A stretch of DNA of 64,000 bases from assembly GCA_902789395.1 (NCBI GenBank), contig CADANY010000017.1, forward strand, positions 1-64,000. Direction: 5' to 3'. The first letter of the stretch is position 1; every line of letters begins with the position of its first letter. Below the pieces are notes generated by a model that was given only the letters and a program-made list of their open reading frames with translations, made no database searches and was not told the origin of the DNA. A program made the position numbers and the translations under genes. Source of the stretch: an uncultured Bacteroidia bacterium. GTDB lineage: Bacteria; Bacteroidota; Bacteroidia; Bacteroidales; UBA932. This document shows positions 42,747 to 51,363 of the stretch, piece by piece.

Positions 42747-44000
42747 ATGAACAAAAGAATCTATCTCTGCCTCGCCCACATGTCGGGCAATGAACAAAAA
42801 TTCATCCAGGAGGCGTTTGATACGAACTGGGTCGTTCCGCTCGGACCGAATGTTAACGGTTTTGAGGATGACCTGAAAACTTTCGTGGAAAGCGGAAAGG
42901 ATATTTCCCGTGAGATTGTCGCCCTCTCATCCGGAACGTCGGCTGTCCATCTGGCCCTCATCCTCTGCGGGGTCGGTCCGGGAGATGAAGTGATTGTCCA
43001 GGACTTTACTTTCTGCGCATCTTCCCATCCCGTCCGTTATCTGGGCGCAACGCCGGTCTTTGTGGATTCTGAGCGTGAGAGTTGGAATATGGATCCCGAT
43101 CTGCTTGAAGAAGCGATCCGTGACAGGATCGCCAAGACGGGGAAGAAACCGAAGGCGATCATTCCCGTTGCGCTGTACGGTATGCCGTACCGGATCGATA
43201 AGATCATGGAAATAGCTGACAGGTATGGGATCCCAGTCATCGAGGATGCTGCCGAAGGGTTTGGCAGCCGTTTCGACGGACAGGTTCTGGGCACGTTCGG
43301 AAGGTATGGGATTCTGAGTTTCAATGGCAATAAGATGATTACAACCTCCGGAGGAGGTGCACTGATCTGTCCAGACGCAGAGGCCAAGGCGAAGACGATG
43401 TGGTATGCAACGCAGGCCCGGGAATCCTATCCGTACTATCAGCATGAAGCGATTGGTTATAATTATAGGATGTCGAATATCTGCGCCGGTATCGGCAGGG
43501 GACAGATGACGGTCCTGGAAGCGCATCTTGCCCATCACAGGCACGTTTTTGACCTGTATAAGGATCTCTTCGCCTCCGTTCCCGGCATCTCGGTCCATGG
43601 TAACCCCAATGCGCGCTGTGAGAGCAATTTCTGGCTGAATACGATTATCCTGGACCCTGATATCCATGTTCGCGGAGAGGAAAATGCCTATCAATCAGTC
43701 GTTAAGGGAGCCGTCGGGGGAGCGGCCGGGGTTGTTCATCAAAGCGCCACGCCTCATACGGATTGCGAACCGGTTCCGGCGGTCGAAGCCCTGCGGGTTA
43801 TCCTTGATCAAGCCGGCATTGAAGCGCGCCCGCTATGGAAACCGATGCACAGGCAACCGGTCTATGCCGATTCACCGGCTTATGTCAACGGCGTATCTGA
43901 GGAAATGTTCCTGCACGGAATGTGCCTTCCTTCAGGTCCGTATGTCACAGATGACGACGTTCGGTATATCGTCCAGACGATCAAAGATTCTGTTATCTGA
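42747..44000 (+). CDS. DegT/DnrJ/EryC1/StrS family aminotransferase
   Basis: This 417-residue PLP enzyme belongs to the sugar aminotransferase class that makes amino sugars for glycans. The PLP-lysine segment is ILSFNGNKMITTSGGGAL, with the K in FNGNK. The catalytic Asp lies in PVIEDAAEGFGSRF. GDEVIVQDFTFCASSHPVRYLGATPVFVD and the MSNICAGIGRGQM helix are typical. The product is probably a 4-amino-sugar nucleotide for polysaccharide, N-acylated elsewhere. No dehydratase, acetyltransferase or glycosyltransferase cluster surrounds it in this window. A terminator follows 14 bases after the stop. Confidence 0.9.
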   Translation: MNKRIYLCLAHMSGNEQKFIQEAFDTNWVVPLGPNVNGFEDDLKTFVESGKDISREIVALSSGTSAVHLALILCGVGPGDEVIVQDFTFCASSHPVRYLGATPVFVDSERESWNMDPDLLEEAIRDRIAKTGKKPKAIIPVALYGMPYRIDKIMEIADRYGIPVIEDAAEGFGSRFDGQVLGTFGRYGILSFNGNKMITTSGGGALICPDAEAKAKTMWYATQARESYPYYQHEAIGYNYRMSNICAGIGRGQMTVLEAHLAHHRHVFDLYKDLFASVPGISVHGNPNARCESNFWLNTIILDPDIHVRGEENAYQSVVKGAVGGAAGVVHQSATPHTDCEPVPAVEALRVILDQAGIEARPLWKPMHRQPVYADSPAYVNGVSEEMFLHGMCLPSGPYVTDDDVRYIVQTIKDSVI

Positions 44001-44013
44001 TTTTAGTTAATAG

Positions 44014-44040
44014 CTGTCCCCGAAGCAGGGGACAGTTTTA
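44014..44040 (+). terminator. Intrinsic terminator after the aminotransferase
   Basis: CTGTCCCC (44014-44021) pairs perfectly with GGGGACAG (44028-44035) around the loop GAAGCA, followed by TTTTAT. Confidence 0.9.
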
Positions 44041-44117
44041 TATCCCCGTAACTTAACATAATATAAATTGTATAACATGACGTAAAAAGGGGATAGAACT
44101 GACATATTGCAGCAAAT

Positions 44118-44741
44118 TTATCGTTTGAAGAGTGAATACTGGAAATTCAAAGACATATTGATGCCCAGGTAACCGGTCAGGATATTATTTGAGAATAATC
44201 GGTCGACTATCTCCTCATCCGGATCGACAAGTTCCGGACAGCTGTGCGTAAGCCGGTAAAACAGAGAGATATCGAATACGGTTGCAGGACTGAGTTCGAA
44301 TCGTTTGCCAAAGCCGAGTCGCATGTAGAAAACCCAATTATCCGCAGATGTGAACAAAGCTGTTCCTGGTTCTATAAAGATAAAGGATCCGTCCTTGTTC
44401 TGACCATTTCCGAAAAAGTAGGTTCCCCGTGTGCCGAGCGGGATGATCCGGAAACGGTCATTAATTCCTTCATATCCGGTTATAACAGAAATGTTCCAAC
44501 GCGTCCCGAGATCGTATCCGCCTTTGAAGAGAATCGAGGCATTTAGATTTGTAATAAATTGATGGTCAGACCCTTGTATGCGCGTTCCATCGGCTCGGAG
44601 ATAGTTGTAAGTATGGAATGTATGAAAGGTCAGTCCGGAGGCCCATTCTACGCCTAGAACGGGCCGTCTCCCTGGTTCCATCGAGGCGGCCGGAAGAATA
44701 AAAATGGCCATACAGGCTATTGCAAGGGCGATTTTCTTCAT
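44118..44741 (-). CDS. Predicted outer-membrane beta-barrel protein
   Basis: This 207-residue protein has a signal peptide (cleavage near PAASM, about residue 20). Alternating hydrophobic and polar strands rich in aromatic residues follow (LGVEWASGLTFHTFHTYNYL, VFYMRLGFGKRFELS, GYLGINMSLNFQYSLFKR). The C-terminal strand ends in F-K-R preceded by aromatic positions, compatible with an outer-membrane barrel of eight to ten strands. I do not recognise a named family. It is preceded by a similar gene (44743-45303) 1 base away. The two may be a pair of envelope barrels, but sequence resemblance between them is weak. Confidence 0.65.
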   Translation of the reverse strand: MKKIALAIACMAIFILPAASMEPGRRPVLGVEWASGLTFHTFHTYNYLRADGTRIQGSDHQFITNLNASILFKGGYDLGTRWNISVITGYEGINDRFRIIPLGTRGTYFFGNGQNKDGSFIFIEPGTALFTSADNWVFYMRLGFGKRFELSPATVFDISLFYRLTHSCPELVDPDEEIVDRLFSNNILTGYLGINMSLNFQYSLFKR

Positions 44742-44742
44742 T

Positions 44743-45303
44743 TCAGAACCTCCTCATGATTCTAAGTTCCGGGTACGGAATGCGGAAGATTCCGTTTTTA
44801 TACGGGTCGATCGTCGGGTCATACCGGTTGATGTCCTCGTATGTGCTTCTCTTTCCATAATGGACCCCTAGATCAACGGTGAATACAAGGGAGATGATGC
44901 AATCCTTGACGAAATTGAACAGGAGTCCGGTCTCCCCTGTCGCTGCCACGGTCAGGCCATGTTTCTTGTCGACATCCCGCATGTATCCGACCATCACACC
45001 GGGACCCGCAAACCAGTCGACAGACGTCCCCGTTGCAGGAATCGTCCAGTGTTTGAGATAATAATCGTAACTGAAACGGAATTGGCTTCCGGGAACGCGG
45101 ATCATCTCTTCCCGGTACAGGATGCTGGTCACATCCATCATGGCCGTTACCGAGATCAGGTTTTCACTCCCCTCTCTCCCATACAGGGCTGATGCACCGA
45201 AACCCTTGAAGGAATAATAACCGCCGAGGGATCGGAGCTGGGCATCCGCCTTTCCGGGAAGCAGTAGGATCCAGAGAAACAATATGAGCGCTGCCTTTCG
45301 CAT
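44743..45303 (-). CDS. Predicted outer-membrane beta-barrel protein
   Basis: This 186-residue protein has a signal peptide (MRKAALILFLWILLLPGKADAQ). A barrel-like mature part follows, with strands SLGGYYSFKGFGASALYG, SQFRFSYDYYLKHW, GPGVMVGYMRD and SLVFTVDLGVHYG. A terminal short basic tail reads RIMRRF. It has no family I can name. The ATG at 45303 is chosen because it starts the signal peptide; the longer frame upstream to 45342 is less credible. It is the first gene of a two-gene minus-strand unit and is divergent from the GNAT gene. Confidence 0.62.
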   Translation of the reverse strand: MRKAALILFLWILLLPGKADAQLRSLGGYYSFKGFGASALYGREGSENLISVTAMMDVTSILYREEMIRVPGSQFRFSYDYYLKHWTIPATGTSVDWFAGPGVMVGYMRDVDKKHGLTVAATGETGLLFNFVKDCIISLVFTVDLGVHYGKRSTYEDINRYDPTIDPYKNGIFRIPYPELRIMRRF

Positions 45304-45389
45304 TCCAAAGTGCCAATTTACGTATTTTAGCGGAATTATCAAACAGCACGCTCCCCTTCTGCTGAGTTGTAGTTTAGGGAAAAAAGCAT

Positions 45390-45397
45390 TATATTTG
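45390..45397 (+). promoter_or_regulatory. -7 box for the GNAT/rarA unit
   Basis: TATATTTG, 28 nt upstream of the ATG at 45426. Confidence 0.65.
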
Positions 45398-45425
45398 TGA
45401 TGTAATTAACTAAAACCAACCTCTT

Positions 45426-46556
45426 ATGTCTGTTACTGTCAAAGAGGTACAGTCCAAAAACGAACTGCGCCAATTTGTAAAGTTTCCGCTCCGTCTCTAT
45501 AAGGATTGCCCTTATTATGTGCCGAGTATCTATATCGACGAGATGAGCACCCTCGATCCGGAAAAGAATCCCATGGCCAAATACAGCAAATTCGCCCGTT
45601 TCCTTGCTCTCAAAGACGGCAAGGTCGTCGGACGTGTCGCAGCCATTATCAATGAGATAGCAAACCGGGACTGGGACCATCTTGAAGTCCGTTTCGGATG
45701 GTTCGATTTTATTGATGACCGGGAAGTTTCGCAGGCTCTTCTCGAAAAAGTGATCGATTTCGGGAAGCAATATGGGATGACCCAGATTTCGGGTCCGCTC
45801 GGGTTCACGGATTTTGATTCCGAAGGAATGGTCGTAGAAGGTTTCGATAAAATCAGTTCCTTTATGCTCAAATACAATTATTCCTATTATAGGGAGCATA
45901 TGGAAGCGCTTGGATTCGAGAAAGTTATCGATTGGCTGGAATACAGGATCTATGTTCCCGAACAGGTTCCCGATAAGGTTTCCAGGATATCCAAGATCAT
46001 CGCGGAGCGGTACCATCTTCATGTCCGGAATATCACGAAAAAGGAGGTCCGGAAAGAGGATTATGGACACAAGATTTTCGATCTGATCAACAAGACCTAC
46101 TGCGAATTGTTCGATTTTACGGTAATGCCTCCGGAAGTCGTTGATTCCTATATCGATACGTTCCTCGGACTACTGGACATGGATTATGTTGTCCTGATAG
46201 AGAATGACAAAGGGGATCTTGTTGCCTTTGCCATTACGATGCCTTCCCTTGCCCGTGCCGTGCAGAAAGGGAAAGGGTATCTTTTCCCGCTGGGCTGGTG
46301 GCATCTGGTCAAATCGATGTATATCAAGCATGAAGAGGCTCTTGAACTGATGCTTATCGGTGTGGCTCCCGAGTACCGGAATATGGGGGTCAATGCTATG
46401 ATATTCAATGAGATAATCCCTAGGCTCCAGAAAGGCGGCTTCAAGTACGGAGAATCAAACGCCGAGTTGGAGGACAATAACAAAGTCCAGAACCAATGGG
46501 ATCTCTACCAGAAGGATTTCCAACGCCGGAGACGGGTCTATGGCAAGCAAATCTGA
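45426..46556 (+). CDS. GNAT-fold N-acetyltransferase-like protein
   Basis: This 376-residue protein has two GNAT-like halves, a long form common in Bacteroidota. The N-terminal half contains a GRVAAIINEIANRDW strand-turn and QISGPLGFTDFDSEGMVVEGF. The C-terminal half has the acetyl-CoA-binding region LMLIGVAPEYRNMGVNAMIFNEI, where the R-N-M-G-V-N part corresponds to the Q/R-x2-G-x-G/A pyrophosphate loop, with the usual second Gly replaced by Asn. The acceptor is unknown. It overlaps rarA by 17 bases, so the two are co-transcribed. Confidence 0.8.
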   Translation: MSVTVKEVQSKNELRQFVKFPLRLYKDCPYYVPSIYIDEMSTLDPEKNPMAKYSKFARFLALKDGKVVGRVAAIINEIANRDWDHLEVRFGWFDFIDDREVSQALLEKVIDFGKQYGMTQISGPLGFTDFDSEGMVVEGFDKISSFMLKYNYSYYREHMEALGFEKVIDWLEYRIYVPEQVPDKVSRISKIIAERYHLHVRNITKKEVRKEDYGHKIFDLINKTYCELFDFTVMPPEVVDSYIDTFLGLLDMDYVVLIENDKGDLVAFAITMPSLARAVQKGKGYLFPLGWWHLVKSMYIKHEEALELMLIGVAPEYRNMGVNAMIFNEIIPRLQKGGFKYGESNAELEDNNKVQNQWDLYQKDFQRRRRVYGKQI

Positions 46557-47856
46557 ACAGACGGGTCCGTCCCTGCTCCCTCCCCTTCCGGAACGCATGC
46601 GCCCCCGGACATTGGAGGAGTATGCCGGCCAGAAGCATTTGGTCGGCCCTGGATGTATCCTCCGGAATATGATTGAGAGCGGGGTGCTCTCTTCCTTTAT
46701 CCTGTGGGGCCCTCCCGGGGTCGGGAAGACGACCCTCGCCCATATCATTGCCGAACGAATGGATCGGGAATTCTATACCCTTTCGGCTGTCAGTGCGGGC
46801 GTCAAGGATGTACGGGATGTAATCGACCGTGCCCGCGGTGCCTCGCTTTTCCACCAGAAGGCCGCTCCGGTCCTTTTTATAGATGAGATCCACCGCTTCA
46901 ATAAGGCGCAGCAGGATGCCTTGCTCGGAGCGGTTGAGTCCGGTACGATCGTGCTGATTGGTGCAACAACCGAGAATCCTTCCTTTGAGGTGATCACTCC
47001 CCTTCTGTCCCGTTGTCAGGTTTTTGTCCTGAAATCTTTGGATGTTGCTGATTTGCAGATACTTCTGGATCGTGCCGTCAAAGAGGATGTCCTGCTGAAG
47101 GAGAAGACGATCGAGATCCGTGAGACCCAGGCTTTGTTCCGCTACAGCGGTGGTGACGCTAGGAAACTGCTTAATGTATTGGAGATCGTAGTCGATTCCT
47201 TTGCGGGCCGCTCCCCCGTGATTATCGATAACAAGACGGTTACCGACTGTATCCAGGAGAATATGGCCATTTACGATAAAGACGGAGAGATGCATTATGA
47301 CATTATTTCCGCCTTCATCAAGAGCGTCAGGGGGTCGGATCCCAATGCAGCCGTCTATTATCTGGCCCGTATGATCGATGGTGGAGAAGATCCGCTTTTT
47401 ATTGCCCGCCGCCTCTGCATTCTTTCTGCCGAGGATATCGGACTTGCCAATCCGAATGCGATGCTGCTTGCCAATGCGTGCTTTGAGATCGTGAATCGGA
47501 TTGGGATGCCCGAAGGACGGATTCCCCTTGCCGAATGCACAGTCTACCTTGCTTCATCACCGAAGAGTAACGCTTCGTATCTCGCTATCGATAAGGCACT
47601 TTCCTATGTCAAAGAGACCGGTAACCTGCCCGTTCCGCTCCCAATCCGGAATGCGCCGACAAAGCTGATGGAAGATCTCGGCTATAGTGACGGGTATAAG
47701 TATGCCCATGATTTCCCGGGTCATTTCGCCGATATGGAATTCCTACCCTCCGAAGCGGCCGGTACCGTTTTCTATGAGCCCCAAGAGAACCGTCATGAGG
47801 CTGCGCTCCGTGCCTACCTAGAGGCTTGCTGGCCGAAATACTATCCGAAGAAATAA
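46540..47856 (+). CDS. rarA: Replication-associated recombination protein A
   Basis: RarA (MgsA) is an AAA+ ATPase that acts at stalled replication forks and interacts with single-strand binding protein. The Walker A motif is [13 protein letters not shown] (about 55-67) and Walker B is [11 protein letters not shown]. Sensor 1 is [14 protein letters not shown] and the arginine finger lies in LLSRCQVF. The C-terminal tetramerisation region contains [32 protein letters not shown], a strong RarA signature. The length is 438 residues. It overlaps the GNAT gene by 17 bases. Its 3' end faces the large palindromic repeat. Confidence 0.96.
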   Translation: MASKSEQTGPSLLPPLPERMRPRTLEEYAGQKHLVGPGCILRNMIESGVLSSFILWGPPGVGKTTLAHIIAERMDREFYTLSAVSAGVKDVRDVIDRARGASLFHQKAAPVLFIDEIHRFNKAQQDALLGAVESGTIVLIGATTENPSFEVITPLLSRCQVFVLKSLDVADLQILLDRAVKEDVLLKEKTIEIRETQALFRYSGGDARKLLNVLEIVVDSFAGRSPVIIDNKTVTDCIQENMAIYDKDGEMHYDIISAFIKSVRGSDPNAAVYYLARMIDGGEDPLFIARRLCILSAEDIGLANPNAMLLANACFEIVNRIGMPEGRIPLAECTVYLASSPKSNASYLAIDKALSYVKETGNLPVPLPIRNAPTKLMEDLGYSDGYKYAHDFPGHFADMEFLPSEAAGTVFYEPQENRHEAALRAYLEACWPKYYPKK

Positions 47857-47880
47857 TCCTACCGTCCATTCGTCTTTTTC

Positions 47881-48318
47881 CCGGAGAAGAATACGTTCCT
47901 GGAGCGGTATGGGCGCCTGCTTCATGGCTCGTCCGGGGGCTCGAACTTCGTCATTTCGCTCTGCTTGCCAACTCGGTCTTTTAGCCGTCCGCCGAGCGTC
48001 CGTCTAACCCCCGGGAACCCCGGACTCGCAATCTCCGCAGGCATCCCACACCGCTCCAGTCCGATCTCTCTCCGGAGTAAGAAAGGACGGGAAGGGGATG
48101 TGCCCCGAGCGGAGATTGAGAGGAGCGGGAACAAGCGGAACCGAGGGAGGGTGCGTGCCCAAAGGGACGACGGCGTGTGTCTGAAGGACGTTACAGGACG
48201 ACGCAGGAGGACTGTAAAAGGACTGAGTTAGCCGTCGAGCACTCGGACGACAGTGACGCCCCGCTCCGAACCATGAAGCTCGGAGCACATCCCCTTCCCG
48301 GACAATTTTCTTCTCCGG
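47881..48318. repeat. 440-bp imperfect palindromic repeat element
   Basis: The arms pair collinearly. CCGGAGAAGAA (47881-47891) pairs with 48308-48318, and GCTTCATGG (47919-47927) with 48271-48279. AACTCGGTCTTTTA (47970-47983) pairs with 48215-48229 with one bulge. A weaker region at 47984-48008 pairs with 48189-48214. The right arm is repeated at 1-160 of the window. A second, competing stem links about 48068-48110 with 48278-48321 (22 of 23 bp over 48088-48110, imperfect beyond). The centre adds CAATCTCCGC (48029-48038) with GCGGAGATTG (48109-48118). No ORF of quality is present. It lies between convergent rarA and tamL. It may be a structured RNA or a palindromic mobile element. Confidence 0.8.
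48165..48279. repeat. Second copy of the 115-bp repeat found at window start
   Basis: This segment aligns without gaps to bases 1-115, with identity over the first 75 and a few substitutions after that. It contains the conserved hairpin TTACAG (48190-48195) with CTGTAA (48212-48217). It forms part of the right arm of the large palindrome. Confidence 0.9.
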
Positions 48319-48365
48319 AAAGATGTGTGTGAAGTTTACCTCAGGTGGGTTCTGGGTGTGCGGGA

Positions 48366-50567
48366 TCAGAAGGGATAGCCGACGCCGAAGTGGAGGGCGA
48401 AGACAGAGGAGGGATTCTGCCAGGTGGCCTTTTGGAACGGATTGATCCATCGGTCTCCTGCTGCACGGACGGGATCATGGAGCCGTACACCCAGATCGAT
48501 ACGGATCAGAATGAAATCCATGTCAAGCCGCAGGCCCGTTCCCCAGTCGGCTGCAATGCTCTGGGGAAGGTTGGAAAGCTTGAACTTCGCCTCATCGGGA
48601 GCGGAAGCATATAGCGACCAGATATTTCCGGCATCTAAGAAGAGGGCGCCATCGAACTTCCAGAACATCGGGAAACGATACTCCGCATTGACTTCCAGTT
48701 TCATGTCTCCTGTCTGGTTCGGAATGATAAAGTACTCGCTCATCGGTGCGTTGCCAGGCCCCAATGTACGAGCCTGCCAGCCGCGTAGGCTGCTGGCCCC
48801 CCCGGCGTAGAATGCCTTTTCGAAAGGAAGGTAATTTGAATTGCCGTAGGCATAGCCGGCCCCTGCCAGAATGCGGAATGCCAATGCCTGGGAATCCCCT
48901 TTCCCGAAGACGAAGGTCCGTCCGATCTGTATCTCGCTCCGGACGTATTGCGAGTACGGTGATCCCCAAACCAGGTGGGCACCGGCGGCGTCGGTCGGCC
49001 AATAGCGGTTCAGCAGACTCAGGACGTTGCCGGAGATGTCGATTCCGAGACGGTAATAGTGGTAGGAATCCTGGGGATTGACAGAAGGATTGGTCGTGTA
49101 GTACAGAATTGTGCCGAGACCGGCATCAAAATGGCTCTGGTAGGCATAGCGCATGAATGGATCATGATCGGTTTCCTCGCGGAAGTCCGGATCGATGTCG
49201 AACATCCGGACGATGTTGGCCTGGACCGGGAAAAACTGGAAGAAAAACCGTGATCCCATTGAACCGCTGTATCCGAAGGAACCGGAAATAATCGTCCGCG
49301 TATATTCAGGACGGTTCTGGTAATTGAAAGAGGTCGCCACGTCGGTCTTGGGAACCGTACTGCTGGGAGGGAAAAACCGGGTCGGGAGTCCCAGGAATTT
49401 AGGAAAGGTTATACTCGTTGAAGTACCGAATTCCGTCGACCGGACATGATCTTTCGGCTTGAACTGGAAATTGCCTTTCAAACCGATATTGAGCCGCTCT
49501 CCTCCTTTAAAGATATTCTTGTGGTAATATGTGATCTGCGGAGAGATACCCATCAGGCCGGAAGAATTCGTCGAGGCTTCGAGGTTGACCTTGAATCCCT
49601 GGAGCTGGGAGTGCCGGAGGCGGATGTTACAGTCGACGATCGCGCTGTCCCGCTTGTCCATCGAAATATTGACTCCGCTGAAGAGATTGAGGGAGGTCAG
49701 CCGGGAATAGGTCCGGTTGACAGCCAGTTCATTATAGGGCTCTCCCGGTCGGAGCATGTTCAGGTTCTCCAGCAGGGATTTCCTTAATCTGAGGTCCTGG
49801 CTGTATGAGATCCGGACATCTCCGATCGAGTATTTCACCGGAAGAACGGAATTCTCCTCGGGCTCATTCCGCCCATGCTCGAGAATGGACATTTTAAGGA
49901 AGGCATGTCCCGGAACGCGGAGCGTGTCGGCCTCGAACACATACTGGCTCTTGTCGAATCCGTAATAGCCTTTTGTCCTGAAATAGGCTGAACCCCGTTC
50001 CGTTTCCGCCTCCAAGGCAGACGCAGCCAGATACTGGCCGCTTTTGACCGTAACGTTTGGCTGATCGTCATAGAAATCCTTGCGGAACTCATCGGAAGGA
50101 GGCAGGTTGTAACTGACGGAGTCAATGACAAATCGTTTTCCGAGTTCGACGTAATAGGTGACGTATACTTTCTTCTTATGGACCCGGACGTCGCTCTCTA
50201 CATCAGAACCGTAGTACCCGATATATTCGAGGTGGTTGAGCATGCTCTCGATAGAGGCGTCAACCTTGGTCGGGTCGTAAACGACGGGCGCCTGACCGAT
50301 TTTCCGCAGGAAACGGTTGATCGGCTTCGTTCCGTCCTGACCGGAAAGGTTATATAGATTCAGAAACGGGTTCCATCCAAAGATAAAATAGGTATTCGGC
50401 TGCTGGCTGATATAGGTTTGGAGCTCACGCTGGTTGAAACTTTTGTCGTCAACCTTGATTTCATTCTTGGCCAGTCGGAATTCACCTTCCCTCAGAGAAC
50501 GGGTCGTGCTGCACCCGGCCAGGAGGGCGGCGCAAAGCGGCAGCAGGAGGATTCCGGTCCATTTCAT
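48366..50567 (-). CDS. tamL: TamL: lipid-anchored BamA/TamA family outer-membrane protein
   Basis: This 733-residue protein is the Bacteroidota lipoprotein form of TamA, an Omp85-family assembly factor for outer-membrane proteins. The signal ends in the lipobox LLAGC (Cys at about residue 19), then S-T-T-R-S-L-R. POTRA-like domains occupy about 40-330. The Omp85 barrel follows (about 340-733) with the family motif GGASSLRGWQARTLGPG, containing the conserved R-G-W, and a terminal strand ending in F. The ATG at 50567 was chosen because it starts the signal; the open frame runs further upstream. It is divergent from the trmH gene, an arrangement I recall from other Bacteroidota. Confidence 0.9.
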   Translation of the reverse strand: MKWTGILLLPLCAALLAGCSTTRSLREGEFRLAKNEIKVDDKSFNQRELQTYISQQPNTYFIFGWNPFLNLYNLSGQDGTKPINRFLRKIGQAPVVYDPTKVDASIESMLNHLEYIGYYGSDVESDVRVHKKKVYVTYYVELGKRFVIDSVSYNLPPSDEFRKDFYDDQPNVTVKSGQYLAASALEAETERGSAYFRTKGYYGFDKSQYVFEADTLRVPGHAFLKMSILEHGRNEPEENSVLPVKYSIGDVRISYSQDLRLRKSLLENLNMLRPGEPYNELAVNRTYSRLTSLNLFSGVNISMDKRDSAIVDCNIRLRHSQLQGFKVNLEASTNSSGLMGISPQITYYHKNIFKGGERLNIGLKGNFQFKPKDHVRSTEFGTSTSITFPKFLGLPTRFFPPSSTVPKTDVATSFNYQNRPEYTRTIISGSFGYSGSMGSRFFFQFFPVQANIVRMFDIDPDFREETDHDPFMRYAYQSHFDAGLGTILYYTTNPSVNPQDSYHYYRLGIDISGNVLSLLNRYWPTDAAGAHLVWGSPYSQYVRSEIQIGRTFVFGKGDSQALAFRILAGAGYAYGNSNYLPFEKAFYAGGASSLRGWQARTLGPGNAPMSEYFIIPNQTGDMKLEVNAEYRFPMFWKFDGALFLDAGNIWSLYASAPDEAKFKLSNLPQSIAADWGTGLRLDMDFILIRIDLGVRLHDPVRAAGDRWINPFQKATWQNPSSVFALHFGVGYPF

Positions 50568-50572
50568 AAATG

Positions 50573-50580
50573 CAAAATTA
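50573..50580 (-). promoter_or_regulatory. -7 box 5 nt before the tamL ATG (leaderless candidate)
   Basis: TAATTTTG on the minus strand fits TAnnTTTG and ends 5 nt before the ATG at 50567. It is back to back with the box at 50613. Confidence 0.55.
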
Positions 50581-50612
50581 ACATTTTCGGCCCATTCCGG
50601 CAAATAATTCCT

Positions 50613-50620
50613 TATATTTG
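50613..50620 (+). promoter_or_regulatory. -7 box 5 nt before the trmH-family ATG (leaderless candidate)
   Basis: TATATTTG ends 5 nt before the ATG at 50626. Confidence 0.6.
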
Positions 50621-50625
50621 CATCC

Positions 50626-51363
50626 ATGAGCATCAGTAAGAAAGAAATCAGTTTCCTCTCTTCCCTGGCCCATAAAAAATACAGGGATGCGGCGGGTCTT
50701 TTCGTAGTCGAAGGAGAGAAAATGGTCGGAGAAGCCCTTCGTTCCGGTTTCTCCGTGGAGAATGTCTATAAACGGGATGAAATCGGCGACCAGGCTATGG
50801 ATCGTATTACATCCCTGTCATCTCCCTCGCCTGTTCTCGCTACGGTCCGGAAACCGGATGGGCTTCTTCTAGACGCTCCGGCTATTCCGAAAAGGGGGCT
50901 TTTCCTGGGCCTTGACGGGATCCGGGATCCCGGTAATCTCGGAACGATCCTCCGAATCGCGGATTGGTTCGGCGTGGATGCGGTTTATGCTTCGTTGGAT
51001 ACGGTCGATCTCTTCAATCCGAAAGTCGTTCAGGCGACAATGGGCGCTATCTTTCGGGTTCGCTTCCACTATACTTCCTTACCGGCTTTGTGCAAGGCGG
51101 TCAAAGGAAACGGCGGACAGGTCTACGGGACCTTCCTGGACGGAGAGAATATGTATGAGAAAGCGCTTGACCCGGGCGTCGAAAGCCCTTCGCTGATTCT
51201 TGTCGGGAATGAGTCGAACGGCATCTCGGCTTCTGTCGCGGCGGAGGTTACGGAACGGCTTTTTATCCCGCCTTATCCCCCTGATGATCCCGGTTCAGAA
51301 TCGCTCAATGCCGCTGTTGCAACGGCACTTACGGTCGCCGAGTTTCGCCGGAGAGGCCGATAA
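50626..51363 (+). CDS. TrmH family RNA 2'-O-methyltransferase
   Basis: This 245-residue SpoU-class (SPOUT-fold) RNA methyltransferase has an N-terminal substrate-binding domain (about 1-90) and a C-terminal knotted catalytic domain. Motifs are LGLDGIRDPGNLGTILRIADWFG (motif 1), LILVGNESNGIS (motif 2) and IPPYPPDDPGSESLNAAVATALT (motif 3, where the usual IPM reads IPP and an insert precedes SLN). It could modify a ribose in rRNA or tRNA; the target cannot be read. It is convergent with the amylase gene, and their 3' ends overlap by 35 bases. Confidence 0.9.
   Translation: MSISKKEISFLSSLAHKKYRDAAGLFVVEGEKMVGEALRSGFSVENVYKRDEIGDQAMDRITSLSSPSPVLATVRKPDGLLLDAPAIPKRGLFLGLDGIRDPGNLGTILRIADWFGVDAVYASLDTVDLFNPKVVQATMGAIFRVRFHYTSLPALCKAVKGNGGQVYGTFLDGENMYEKALDPGVESPSLILVGNESNGISASVAAEVTERLFIPPYPPDDPGSESLNAAVATALTVAEFRRRGR

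Noticed and set aside
47881..48318. Retron-type msr-msd RNA as the explanation of the palindrome
   Set aside because: Inverted arms would fit, but no reverse transcriptase gene lies nearby in the window. It is also much larger and present at least twice.
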